NCBI GenBank assembly: GCA_022823225.1
Contig: JAJDXM010000053.1
Span: forward strand, 1 to 32,539
DNA length: 32,539 bases
Direction of reading: 5' to 3'
From: Gemmatimonadota bacterium
GTDB taxonomy: Bacteria > Gemmatimonadota > Gemmatimonadetes > Longimicrobiales > Gaopeijiaceae
The notes below the pieces were generated by a model that was given only the letters and a program-made list of their open reading frames with translations, ran no database searches and was not told where the DNA came from. A program made the translations under genes and the position numbers. Positions 1 to 7,075 of the stretch are shown here, in pieces (positions within the stretch are counted from its first letter, which is position 1; each line of letters begins with the position of its first letter).

Positions 1-1
1 C

Positions 2-520
2 GACGGCTACTCGTTCCGGCCCACCGCCAAGCTCATGCTCTACGGCAATGCGGAGCCCCGGCTGCCCGGGTGGGACTCCGGACTCAAGCGACGGCTCGTC
101 GTCATTCCCTGCACGACGGCCAGGCGACCCGACGAGAGACTGCCCGAGACGCTCTGGAGGGAGGCGCCCCGCATCCTGGCCCGCATGATCGCCGAAGCGA
201 ACGCCGGCTGGCGGCGGCACCAGGCGGGCAGGCGATGGATCGCACCCACGCTCCCCCAGGGCATCGAGGCCGCGACCGCCGATCTCTTCGACTCCATGGA
301 CCCGCTGGGCGAAGCGCTCGACACGCTGTTCACCTTCGGCGAAGCCTACGCATCGGTCCCGGCAAAGAAGATCCGGGAGATGCTGGCCGACTACTTCGAG
401 GAAAACGGACTCGGTGCCGTGCCCTCCGCACGGGCCATCGCCGCAGAACTGCGGAGACGCGGCTGCAAACGCTCGAAGCGCGGCAGTGCAAGAACCTGGC
501 TCGGCTGCAAGGAAGCCTGA
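2..520 (+). CDS. Phage/plasmid-type DNA primase-helicase, C-terminal fragment (D5/P4 family)
   Basis: The reading frame is open from the left edge, so only the last 172 residues are visible. The visible start carries the signature of the end of the D5/P4 SF3 helicase domain: FRPTAKLMLYGN, then P-x-LPGWD and LKRRLVVIPC. In P4 alpha-like primases this stretch holds the sensor Asn and the Arg-rich strand after the Walker motifs. About 90 residues later comes a small C-terminal domain (roughly 95-172) ending in a basic stretch (CKRSKRG), as expected of a winged-helix DNA-binding tail. Such proteins start replication of phage satellites, plasmids and integrative elements. Its position before an excisionase-like gene and an integrase supports an integrated element. 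The ATPase core and any primase domain lie outside the window. Family assignment is fairly secure; the exact substrate is unknown. Confidence 0.75.
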   Translation, partial: DGYSFRPTAKLMLYGNAEPRLPGWDSGLKRRLVVIPCTTARRPDERLPETLWREAPRILARMIAEANAGWRRHQAGRRWIAPTLPQGIEAATADLFDSMDPLGEALDTLFTFGEAYASVPAKKIREMLADYFEENGLGAVPSARAIAAELRRRGCKRSKRGSARTWLGCKEA

Positions 521-870
521 ATGGGACGGATGCGGCCGATTGGACCCCTTGGTTGGGTTGTGTCGTGGGCGCGCGCGTACGTAACGGAAACCTACGGAAG
601 GGCCTCAAGGGTCCCTATCGGTCCCAATAGCGACTTTTTCGCGCCGGATCCGCACAATCGTGCCGGTTTCCGCCGTCATCCGGTCCCTCCGATGTCGTCT
701 CGTGCGGCCCAAGCCCCGGATCTCACTGGAACGCCGGTCCATCGGCGGCGAAACGGGCGGACCGAAACCCTTCCTTCCGCCGGTTCCGCCCCAACCCACC
801 TGCGCCACCCCAGTGTGCCCCTGCACGCAACCCCCAAGCGCAATCCTACCGCAACAACGCAGGTCCGCCG
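521..870. other. Intergenic region of the integrative element, no convincing gene
   Basis: A stretch of 350 bases lies between the primase stop and the next gene. A plus-strand frame opens at an ATG directly after the primase stop (521-874, 117 codons). Its product is rich in Pro and Arg, has no recognisable domain and has no ribosome-binding site of its own. It starts with repeated Gly-Pro-containing text, which could be the shifted C-terminus of the primase. It is not called as a gene. The region probably holds the promoter of the excisionase-integrase pair, but no clear promoter hexamers were found. Confidence 0.4.
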
Positions 871-1266
871 ATGACCAGGACCCACCAACCGTCCATCGGA
901 GACCTTCCCGCCGCGTGGCGGAGAAAGGCGAAGACGCTCCGCAGGTACGGCGGCCAGGCACTCGCCACCGCGCTCGAACGCTGCGCCGACGAGCTCGAAG
1001 GCACCATCCAGGAGCGCGACGACACCACCTACTCGTTAGTCGAAGCCTCACGGGAGAGCGGCTACTCCGCCGACCACCTCGGACGCCTGGTTCGCGAAGG
1101 CAAGATCCCCAACGCCGGACGCCCCGGCGCCCCGAGAATCGCACGGGTCGATCTGCCCCGGAAAGCGGCGCCACCGGCCGAGCCGCAACTGGCGGCGGCA
1201 ACCCAACCAAGCGACGTTTCAAATGCGCAGATCGTGCAATCCATCATCACGAGAGGAATCGAATGA
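871..1266 (+). CDS. Excisionase-like helix-turn-helix DNA-binding protein
   Basis: This is a protein of 131 residues. Residues about 54-95 (YSLVEASRESGYSADHLGRL, then VREGKIP, then a basic PRIAR stretch) have the pattern of the winged HTH_17/excisionase-type domain, in which a short helix-turn-helix is followed by a wing. The first 45 residues look alpha-helical and charged; the tail after 97 is Ala/Pro/Gln-rich. A ribosome-binding site (AGGT, six bases before the ATG) supports the start. Its TGA stop overlaps the integrase ATG (ATGA at 1263-1266), so the two are probably translationally coupled. That arrangement is typical of a recombination directionality factor with its integrase. A role in excision or in controlling integrase expression is inferred from context; a plain transcription regulator is also possible. 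Confidence 0.65.
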   Translation: MTRTHQPSIGDLPAAWRRKAKTLRRYGGQALATALERCADELEGTIQERDDTTYSLVEASRESGYSADHLGRLVREGKIPNAGRPGAPRIARVDLPRKAAPPAEPQLAAATQPSDVSNAQIVQSIITRGIE

Positions 1267-2432
1267 TGGCACGCACGAAACGTGACCGGCGCTCCTACAG
1301 CGCCGGCGAGTGGGGCCGGAACCGGGTCAGGGTGTTCGCTGATCCCAAAACCGGGCTCTTCCAGATTGAGTGGCGCGAGAACGGCCGGAGGCTGCGCAGG
1401 TCGCTGAAGCACGGCGACTTCGCGCGGGCGAAGCGGCAGGCGGACGAGTTCGCCGCGGGCTTCGTGAGGCCGGACTCCGCGGGCGCGGCGGAAGCCGAAC
1501 CGGAGCCGCTTACTCTGGAGCGGCTTTTTGAAATCTACGGTGAAGAAGTGACGCCCACGAAGAGTGAGCGATCCCGGAGGTACGATCGGGTCGCGATGAA
1601 GATGTTCCTCAAGTTCTTCGGGCGGTCGCGGATGCCGGCCACGCTTTCACAGCGCGACTGGGATAGATTCATCCGGGCGCGTCGCATGGGAACCGTGGGA
1701 CCCAGTGGGAGACCGGTGTCGGATCGGACCATCGAGTACGATCTCAGATTCCTGCTCGCGATCCTCAACTGGGCTGCGAAGTCGCGGGACGAAGAGGGCA
1801 AGCTCCTCTTGGAATCGAACCCTTTCCGAGGCTTGAAGGTGCCCAAGGAGAAAAACCCGACTCGCGTGGTCCTGAGCCAACCCGAGTACGAAGCTCTGCT
1901 CCGGGTTTCGTTGACGATGGACTGGCGGTTTCGCGTGGCGCTGGTTCTCGCGCACGAAACCGGACACCGCATCGGTGCCATTCGCCAGCTTCGCTGGTCT
2001 GACATCGACATCGAGGGCAGAGTCATTCGGTGGCGGGGCGAGCACGAGAAGACCGGGTACGAACACCGGACACCGGTCACGGAGGAAGTGGTCGCCGTGC
2101 TCGGCGAAGCGCGGAAGCGCAATCCCGGCATAGGAGACGTTCCCCTCTTGCCCGCGCCCAAGAACCCCGCCGTCTGCATGAGGCGTTCGCTCGCACGCGA
2201 TTGGTGGCGGAAGGCCGAGAAACTCGCGGGTCTTGAGCCGAAGCAGCGCCGGGGATGGCACTCGCTGAGGCGGAAATTCGCCTCCGATCTCATGAACCAG
2301 CCGCTGAAGGTGCTCTGCGAGCTGGGGGGGTGGAAAACCGCCGAGACCGTGCTCCAGTGTTACCAGCGAGCCGACGAAGACCGCCTCAGAAAGGCCCTCG
2401 ATGACCGCCGGAGGGCCGCAAACCGGCTATAA
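1263..2432 (+). CDS. Tyrosine recombinase / site-specific integrase
   Basis: The product has 389 residues, normal for a phage-type integrase. An arm-binding-like N-terminus (about 1-70) is followed by a SAM-like core-binding domain (about 85-180) and a catalytic domain (about 200-380). The catalytic set is complete: Arg236 (HETGHRIG), Lys263 (HEKTG), His333 and Arg336 (GWHSLRR), Trp357 in the usual second-His position (LGGWKT), and the nucleophile Tyr367 (CYQ). The start chosen is the ATG overlapping the upstream TGA, with GAGAGG about seven bases before it; the second ATG (1266) would remove one residue. A long in-frame extension upstream to 660 is non-coding. The gene ends 51 bp from the 3' end of tRNA-Pro and points at it, the classic geometry of a tRNA-targeting integrase. 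It should catalyse integration and excision of the element to its left. Confidence 0.95.
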   Translation: MMARTKRDRRSYSAGEWGRNRVRVFADPKTGLFQIEWRENGRRLRRSLKHGDFARAKRQADEFAAGFVRPDSAGAAEAEPEPLTLERLFEIYGEEVTPTKSERSRRYDRVAMKMFLKFFGRSRMPATLSQRDWDRFIRARRMGTVGPSGRPVSDRTIEYDLRFLLAILNWAAKSRDEEGKLLLESNPFRGLKVPKEKNPTRVVLSQPEYEALLRVSLTMDWRFRVALVLAHETGHRIGAIRQLRWSDIDIEGRVIRWRGEHEKTGYEHRTPVTEEVVAVLGEARKRNPGIGDVPLLPAPKNPAVCMRRSLARDWWRKAEKLAGLEPKQRRGWHSLRRKFASDLMNQPLKVLCELGGWKTAETVLQCYQRADEDRLRKALDDRRRAANRL

Positions 2433-2456
2433 TTAGCCGGAATCAATTAGCCGGAA
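2423..2456. repeat. Paired 12-bp direct repeats with an inverted repeat at the integrase 3' end
   Basis: AATTAGCCGGAA occurs at 2431-2442 and again at 2445-2456, two bases apart. The first copy also forms an inverted repeat with CCGGCT at 2423-2428 (CCGGCT-N6-AGCCGG), which straddles the integrase TAA stop. Three CCGGCT/AGCCGG units therefore sit between the integrase and the tRNA. Integrase arm-type sites and excisionase sites commonly occur as short direct repeats beside the core site, so that role is plausible. A hairpin acting in termination is an alternative. Confidence 0.5.
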
Positions 2457-2483
2457 CGAGACACCCAAATCGCGTAACTTCAA

Positions 2484-2504
2484 TCGGGGCGGCCGGATTC
2501 GAAC
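2484..2504 (-). other. Candidate attachment site core (att) in the 3' end of tRNA-Pro
   Basis: The T-arm and acceptor 3' half of the tRNA-Pro gene face the integrase gene. Elements of this kind recombine into the 3' part of a tRNA gene and rebuild it, so the identity block is expected to cover part of this segment. Only one end of the element is in the window, so the second copy, and therefore the exact core, cannot be seen. Confidence 0.45.
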
Positions 2505-2557
2505 CGGCGACCTCCTGCTCCCAAAGCAGGCGCGCTACCGAGCTGCGCCACGCCCCG
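2484..2557 (-). tRNA. tRNA-Pro (anticodon TGG)
   Basis: This 74-base cloverleaf lies on the minus strand. The 7-bp acceptor stem is perfect (CGGGGCG with CGCCCCG) with discriminator A. The D stem is GCGC/GCGC, the anticodon stem CCTGC/GCAGG encloses loop TTTGGGA with anticodon TGG, and the T stem GCCGG/CCGGC encloses loop TTCGAAT. CCA is not encoded. TGG reads proline codons. The gene is intact, as expected when an integrated element restores the tRNA 3' end. Confidence 0.95.
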
Positions 2558-2569
2558 CTACTGTATGGT

Positions 2570-3928
2570 ATGGTGTTCGAACATCGCGCATTTCCTGCCC
2601 GGGTGGTAGGCGGCGCGCCGGCGGCGGCCGTGGCGGCGCTCGTCGCCGCGGTGACCGGCGTCCCGGCCGTCGCGGCAGCCCCCGCCCCGCCCCACCCCGC
2701 CGCGCCCGCGCAGCTTCCCGCGGCGACCGATTCGGTCGCGGGCACGCTGCCCGCCCCCGTCCCGGGCGCGACCATGACGGTGCATCTCATCACGGTCGGG
2801 CCCGGAGACAGCGTCGAAGAGATGTGGGGGCACAACGCGGTGCTGGTCCGGGATACGGCGGCGGGGACCGAGGAGGCGTACAACTACGGGGTGTTCGACC
2901 CCTCGGCGCCGGGTTTCTACATGGATTTCTTCATGGGCCGGGGGGACTACGCGATCGACCAGTGGCCGCTGGGCGACATGCTCGCGGCATACCGCGCCGC
3001 CGGACGCCGGGTGTGGGCGCAGGAACTCGTGCTGTCACCCGTCCAGAAGGTCGAGCTCCTGGGACTGCTGCGGGAGGCTTCGCTGCCCCGGAACATGTTC
3101 TACCGCTACGACTACTTCCGCAACAACTGCTCCACCAGGGTCCGTGACGTGCTCGATGCGGCCCTCGACGGCCAGCTCCGCGCGGCTACCGAAGGTGAGG
3201 CCGGCGGGGCGAGCTGGCGTCACCACACCCGCCGCCTGGCGGCGGAGAGTCCCCTGCTCTATATCGGCATCCAGCTGCTCATGGGACCCCGGGGCGACCT
3301 CGGCACCTCGGTATGGGAAGACATGTGGACCCCCATGAGGCTGCGCGACACGGCGGGGGCGCTGATCGTGAGGGGGAGCGACGGCGAACGCATCCCCCTT
3401 GTTTCTTCCGAGGAACTCTGGGTCGACCAGGCCCGGGACTATCCGGCGATAGCCCCGCCCCGGCTGGATTCACTTTTCCTTCTGTCGGGCCTGCTCGCCG
3501 GTGTGGCCCTGTCGCTGTTCGGCTACGGAACCCGCGCCGGCGGCAGGATCGCGAAGGCGGGACTCATCGCGTTCGCCTGCGCGTGGGGCATCTTCTGCCT
3601 GGTGGCGAGCGTTCTGATGATCGCGCTGCACTGGACCGAACACCCGTTCACCTACTGGAACCAGAACCTCCTGCTCTTCAGTCCGCTCGGGCCGGTCGTT
3701 GCCGCGAGCCTCATGCGGACGGCCGCGAAGGGAACGACCAGCGTGTGGGGACGGAGGTTTCTGTTGGGGGGCGTGCTCCTGGCGGCTGTGGCTCTGCTGT
3801 TGAACCTGATTCCCGCCGTCGCCCAGGGTAACCGGGAGATGATCCTGTTCGCGCTTCCCGTCCACCTGGCAATCTGCTGGGTCATGCTCGGCGTTCACCG
3901 CATGGACGGGACCCTGGTCTACAGCTGA
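2570..3928 (+). CDS. DUF4105 (Lnb N-terminal periplasmic domain) membrane protein
   Basis: The product has 452 residues. An Ala-rich hydrophobic N-terminus (about 11-38) looks like a signal peptide or anchor. The DUF4105/Lnb domain (about 70-260) carries the family hallmarks: WGHN (86-89, with the candidate catalytic His), YNYGVFD (104-110), a YRYDYF stretch, and NNCSTRVRD (185-193, with Cys187). The C-terminal third has about five hydrophobic helices (starting near 302, 330, 360, 385 and 420). In Enterococcus, Lnb transfers an acyl chain within lipoproteins using a His/Cys pair; whether this relative does the same is unknown. The ATG at 2570 is only 12 bases past the 5' end of the divergent tRNA-Pro, so it would sit inside the tRNA promoter. 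A GTG start at 2603 is a real alternative. The stop overlaps the convergent rdgB stop by 10 bases. Confidence 0.8.
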   Translation: MVFEHRAFPARVVGGAPAAAVAALVAAVTGVPAVAAAPAPPHPAAPAQLPAATDSVAGTLPAPVPGATMTVHLITVGPGDSVEEMWGHNAVLVRDTAAGTEEAYNYGVFDPSAPGFYMDFFMGRGDYAIDQWPLGDMLAAYRAAGRRVWAQELVLSPVQKVELLGLLREASLPRNMFYRYDYFRNNCSTRVRDVLDAALDGQLRAATEGEAGGASWRHHTRRLAAESPLLYIGIQLLMGPRGDLGTSVWEDMWTPMRLRDTAGALIVRGSDGERIPLVSSEELWVDQARDYPAIAPPRLDSLFLLSGLLAGVALSLFGYGTRAGGRIAKAGLIAFACAWGIFCLVASVLMIALHWTEHPFTYWNQNLLLFSPLGPVVAASLMRTAAKGTTSVWGRRFLLGGVLLAAVALLLNLIPAVAQGNREMILFALPVHLAICWVMLGVHRMDGTLVYS

Positions 3929-4563
3929 ATGCCCGCGAGCCCGGCGCGCAGGCCCCTGGCCAGCGCCCGAAACGCAATGCCCCGATGGCTTCGCGCATCC
4001 TTCTCGCCGGGGGTCAGCTCGGCGTAGCTGCGGCCCAGCCCGGGGTCGTGGAAGACGGGATCGTATCCGAAGCCGCCCGTGCCGCGCGGCTCGGAGAGGA
4101 TGACTCCTGGCGCCTCCCCGCGGAAGACGTCGATCGTGCCCGCCCGAGGAACGACCAGGCAGGCCACGCAGACGTAGCGGGCCTTGCGTCTTCCTGGCGG
4201 CAGGTCGCCCAGTCGCTCCACCAGGTAGCGGTTGTTGGACTCGTCCTGTGACAGCCCCGGATAGCGCCCCGGCGGCGCAAAACGTTTCGTCCTGACCCCG
4301 GGGGCGCCGTCAAGCGCATCCACCTCGAGGCCCGAGTCGTCCGACACCGTGGGGAGTCCGCTGAGATGAGCGAAGTAGCGGGCCTTGGAAGCCGCGTTCT
4401 CCTCGAATGAGTCATGCGGCTCCAGTCCTTCCTCGGCCTCGGACCACGGGATGCCGGCTTCGTCCAGGCTGACGATCCCGCATCCCCCCGTCCCCTCCGC
4501 CCTCACGATGCGCTCCACCTCGCGCGCCTTGTGCGCGCTGCGCGTGGCCAGAAGCAGCTTCAC
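3919..4563 (-). CDS. rdgB: Non-canonical purine NTP pyrophosphatase, RdgB/HAM1 family
   Basis: The product has 214 residues, close to the family norm of about 200. RdgB hydrolyses dITP, ITP and XTP to monophosphates and pyrophosphate in the cytoplasm, keeping deaminated purines out of DNA. Family blocks are in order: LLATRSAHK (4-12), SFEENAASKA (52-61), VSDDSGLEVDALDGAPGV (73-90), GGFGYDPVF (163-171) and ARSHRGIAFRAL (190-201). The first block has Ser where the usual motif (ATxNxxK) has Asn. The start is GTG, whose last bases overlap the rfaE2 TGA stop (GTGA at 4560-4563), indicating translational coupling. A longer upstream frame is the shadow of rfaE2. It is the last gene of the long minus-strand run and ends convergently with the DUF4105 gene. 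Confidence 0.93.
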   Translation of the reverse strand: MKLLLATRSAHKAREVERIVRAEGTGGCGIVSLDEAGIPWSEAEEGLEPHDSFEENAASKARYFAHLSGLPTVSDDSGLEVDALDGAPGVRTKRFAPPGRYPGLSQDESNNRYLVERLGDLPPGRRKARYVCVACLVVPRAGTIDVFRGEAPGVILSEPRGTGGFGYDPVFHDPGLGRSYAELTPGEKDARSHRGIAFRALARGLRAGLAGIQL

Positions 4564-5063
4564 GACGGCGCCGGGCCACCCCGGATGCGCTCCACCAGGG
4601 CGCTGGTGGAACGGCCCGGCAACAGCGGCACGATCACCACCCTGCCCCCCCGCGCCCTCACCTCGGCGGCTCCCGCCACCTCCTCCTCGGCGTAGTCGCC
4701 CCCCTTTACCAGGACGTCGGGCTGCAGTTCGGCGATCAGTTCCTCCGGCGTGTCCTCGTCGAAGAGCGTCACCAGATCGACGCACTCCAGCCCCGCGACC
4801 ACCTCGGCCCGGTCGCGCTCCCCGGCCAGGGGACGCCCCGGCCCCTTGTCCAGCCGCCGCACCGATGCGTCGCTGTTGACCGCTACCAGGAGCGCGTCCC
4901 CCATCCGCCTGGCCCGGTCCAGACACGCCACATGGCCCCGGTGCAGCAGGTCGAAGCACCCGTTCGTGAGGACGAGCCGGAAGGAACGTCCGGGGCCCGC
5001 CCGCTTCACCGCCTCATCCCGGGAGACCACCTTGGAGGCGGGATCGCGGGGTTGCTCGGCCAC
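4560..5063 (-). CDS. rfaE2: D-glycero-beta-D-manno-heptose 1-phosphate adenylyltransferase (RfaE2/HldE C-terminal type)
   Basis: The product is a single-domain nucleotidyltransferase of 167 residues. It contains LTNGCFDLLHRGHVACL (32-48), with the HxGH nucleotide-binding motif at 41-44, then VAVNSD (60-65), KGGDY (120-124) and LPGRSTSALVERI (148-160). These match RfaE2, which activates heptose 1-phosphate with ATP to ADP-heptose for the LPS inner core. In many bacteria this activity is fused to a kinase domain (HldE); here it stands alone, so the kinase (HldA/RfaE1-like) must be encoded elsewhere. It follows the last antiporter gene by 64 bp and overlaps rdgB, so it may be at the end of the antiporter operon. 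Other cytidylyl- and adenylyltransferases share the fold, but the KGGDY and GRSTS blocks favour RfaE2. Confidence 0.9.
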   Translation of the reverse strand: MAEQPRDPASKVVSRDEAVKRAGPGRSFRLVLTNGCFDLLHRGHVACLDRARRMGDALLVAVNSDASVRRLDKGPGRPLAGERDRAEVVAGLECVDLVTLFDEDTPEELIAELQPDVLVKGGDYAEEEVAGAAEVRARGGRVVIVPLLPGRSTSALVERIRGGPAPS

Positions 5064-5127
5064 GTCTACAGCTGCCGCAGCCCGGCCCGTGCTCCCCCCG
5101 TGCGCCCGCTGCGGCCCGCCAGGTTCA

Positions 5128-6834
5128 TCAGAGCAGCTGCAGGAAGAGGAACGCGGTCAGGAGGATCGACACCCACAGCACCATGCTGCCCGCGGGCCAC
5201 GTGCGCGCGAGGACCCCGCGCGGGCCGTGCGCCCGGAAGGCGCCCCGAATCCCGCCGCGGACCGCATTCAGGACCACCCCGCGGAACACCCCGTCCACGG
5301 CCGCGGCCGCTCCCCCGACGAAACGGGTCACCCTGGCCCCCGCGCGCCGGTACAGCCAGTCCACATCCAGGTTCACCGACGGGATCTCCGCCGGGTAGAT
5401 TTTCCAGAGGTGGAAGGCCGCCACCGCTGCGATCGCGAAGCAGAGCAGCTGCAGCTGGGTGAGCGCATGAGTAAGTGTGTAGACGTTGTAGTCGACCTCG
5501 CCCGGCAGCAGGCCGTAGAGCAGCTCCGGCCGGATCCCGATCGCGAGGCACAGCAAGGCCCCGATCCCCATCGCCACCAGCATGTTGGGCGGCGGCTCCC
5601 GGGTTCGGATCCCCGAGTCGTGCGCGAAGAAGGCGAAGTAGGGGATCTTGATTCCGGCGTGCTCCACCACCCCCGCCGACGCGAACAGCATGACCGGCCA
5701 GATCCAGTTCTTGTGCTCCTCCAGGAGCGCCGACATGATCATGCTCTTCGACACGAAGGCGTTGAAGAACGGGACGGCCGAAATCGAGAGCGCGCCGATG
5801 ATGCAGAGCGTCGCGGTGACGGGCATCGTCCTGTAGAGCCCGCCCAGCTCCGACGCCTTCGTCTTGCCCGTCATGTACATGACCGAGCCCATCGACATGA
5901 AGAGGAGGCCCTTGAAGAGGACGTCGTTGAAGGCGTGCGCCACCGCCCCCTGCACCGCCAGCGTGGTCCCGACGCCGATCCCGCAGACCATGAAGCCGAT
6001 CTGGTTGATCATCGAGTAGCTGAGCGTGCGCCTAAGGTCGTTCTCGATGACGGCGTAGAAGATCGGGAAGCAGGCCATGACCGCGCCGACGTAGATGAGG
6101 ATGTCCTCGCCGGCGAAGCTGCGGGCCAGCGCGTAGACCGCCACCTTGGTGGTGAACGCGCTCAGGAACACCGTGCCGGTGGGCGTACCCTCCGGGTAGG
6201 CGTCGACCAGCCAGCTGTGCACCAGCGGGAAGGCGGCCTTGACCCCGAAGGCGAGGAAGACCAGCCACGCGGCCAGCCCCTCCAGCCCCATTTCGCCGAA
6301 TGCGAGGCTTCCGGTCTGGTGCCAGTGCACCATGGCGCCCGCCAGCAGGGTCACGCCCGAGACGACCTGGACCAGCAGGTAGCGGGTCCCGGACCTGATC
6401 GCGCTGCGGACCCCGCGCGTCCAGATCAGGAAGACCGAGCTGACCGCAAGCAGCTCCCAGAAGACGAACAGGGTGATGAAGTCGCCCGCGAAGACGGCTC
6501 CGAGCGCGCTCCCCGCGTAGACCACGGCCGCGGTGTGCTGCACGGTGGCGTTGTCGCGCCTGCCCAGGTGCAGCGAGTAGATGATCGCAATGAAGGCGCC
6601 GAGGTGGAACAGGTAGCCGAAGAGAAGACTCAGCGTATCGGCGCGCACCACCGTCAGCGTAAGTCCCATCAGCCGGTACTGGACCTCGTAGCCCTCCTCG
6701 ATCCCCCAGATGTTCAGAGCCCCGAAGATCGGGATCAGGACCAGCCACGCCATGCGGAGGCGGGGCACGTCGCGCAGGAAGGGCACCAGGAGCGCGCCCG
6801 CGAAGAAGATCAGAAACGGAGGAATGCTACTCAT
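5128..6834 (-). CDS. Third antiporter-like subunit (MrpD/NuoM-type proton-conducting membrane transporter)
   Basis: The product has 568 residues and about 14 transmembrane helices, with an extra C-terminal amphipathic stretch (about 455-540) and a last helix. It belongs to the Proton_antipo_M family shared by MrpA, MrpD and complex I NuoL/M/N. The proton-path residues are all present: Glu127 in FVFWELLAVS, Lys199 in FGVKAAFP, Lys230 in FTTKVAVYALAR and Lys363 in FVSKSMI. The start overlaps the small upstream gene by 8 bases. It is the third such subunit in the operon, whereas canonical Mrp has two (A and D), so the complex is either extended or uses this protein as the MrpA N-terminal counterpart. 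It cannot be assigned to A or D from sequence reading alone. Confidence 0.88.
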   Translation of the reverse strand: MSSIPPFLIFFAGALLVPFLRDVPRLRMAWLVLIPIFGALNIWGIEEGYEVQYRLMGLTLTVVRADTLSLLFGYLFHLGAFIAIIYSLHLGRRDNATVQHTAAVVYAGSALGAVFAGDFITLFVFWELLAVSSVFLIWTRGVRSAIRSGTRYLLVQVVSGVTLLAGAMVHWHQTGSLAFGEMGLEGLAAWLVFLAFGVKAAFPLVHSWLVDAYPEGTPTGTVFLSAFTTKVAVYALARSFAGEDILIYVGAVMACFPIFYAVIENDLRRTLSYSMINQIGFMVCGIGVGTTLAVQGAVAHAFNDVLFKGLLFMSMGSVMYMTGKTKASELGGLYRTMPVTATLCIIGALSISAVPFFNAFVSKSMIMSALLEEHKNWIWPVMLFASAGVVEHAGIKIPYFAFFAHDSGIRTREPPPNMLVAMGIGALLCLAIGIRPELLYGLLPGEVDYNVYTLTHALTQLQLLCFAIAAVAAFHLWKIYPAEIPSVNLDVDWLYRRAGARVTRFVGGAAAAVDGVFRGVVLNAVRGGIRGAFRAHGPRGVLARTWPAGSMVLWVSILLTAFLFLQLL

Positions 6835-7075
6835 CGCCGTAGTAGTCCTCCCGCCGCATGACGAGGAGCCTCAGCCCCTTTGCGATGATGATCAGCAGCG
6901 CGATGCCGACGAAGCCGAAGACCGGGTAGATGGCCTTCCACTCCTCGAGCGGGTGATGCACGTCGCGTTCGACGAAGAAATCGATCCCCAGAAAGGCGGC
7001 GGACAGCGCGAAGAACGCGATCAGAATCCGTCCCGCCCAGGGCGATGGCACGCTGTTGGGCTTGTGTTCGCTCAT
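6827..7075 (-). CDS. Small two-helix membrane protein within the antiporter operon
   Basis: The product has 82 residues with no domain recognised. After a polar N-terminus (MSEHKPNSVPSPWAG) come a first hydrophobic helix (about 17-36), a polar loop with HHPLEEWK (about 40-48), a second helix (about 50-72) and a charged tail, MRREDYYGDE. The ATG overlaps the preceding antiporter subunit's TGA (ATGA), and its own stop overlaps the next start by 8 bases. It is therefore translated as part of the module and is probably a structural partner of the two antiporter subunits around it. It resembles neither MrpF nor MrpC, which are present separately. Gene reality is supported by the tight coupling on both sides; function is unknown. 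Confidence 0.8.
   Translation of the reverse strand: MSEHKPNSVPSPWAGRILIAFFALSAAFLGIDFFVERDVHHPLEEWKAIYPVFGFVGIALLIIIAKGLRLLVMRREDYYGDE

Noticed and set aside
521-874. Possible 117-residue gene after the primase
   Set aside because: It has no domain and no ribosome site. Its Pro/Arg-rich composition fits non-coding GC-rich DNA or a shifted primase tail.
660-1262. Long N-terminal extension of the integrase frame
   Set aside because: The frame is open but overlaps the excisionase-like gene and encodes Arg/Pro-rich text. A ribosome site and the ATGA overlap support the start at 1263.
4750-6861. Plus-strand open frame of 703 codons
   Set aside because: Composition is rich in Arg, Asp, Glu, His and Gln, as in an antisense frame of a GC-rich membrane protein gene. 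It runs opposite the third antiporter subunit and rfaE2, both strongly supported.
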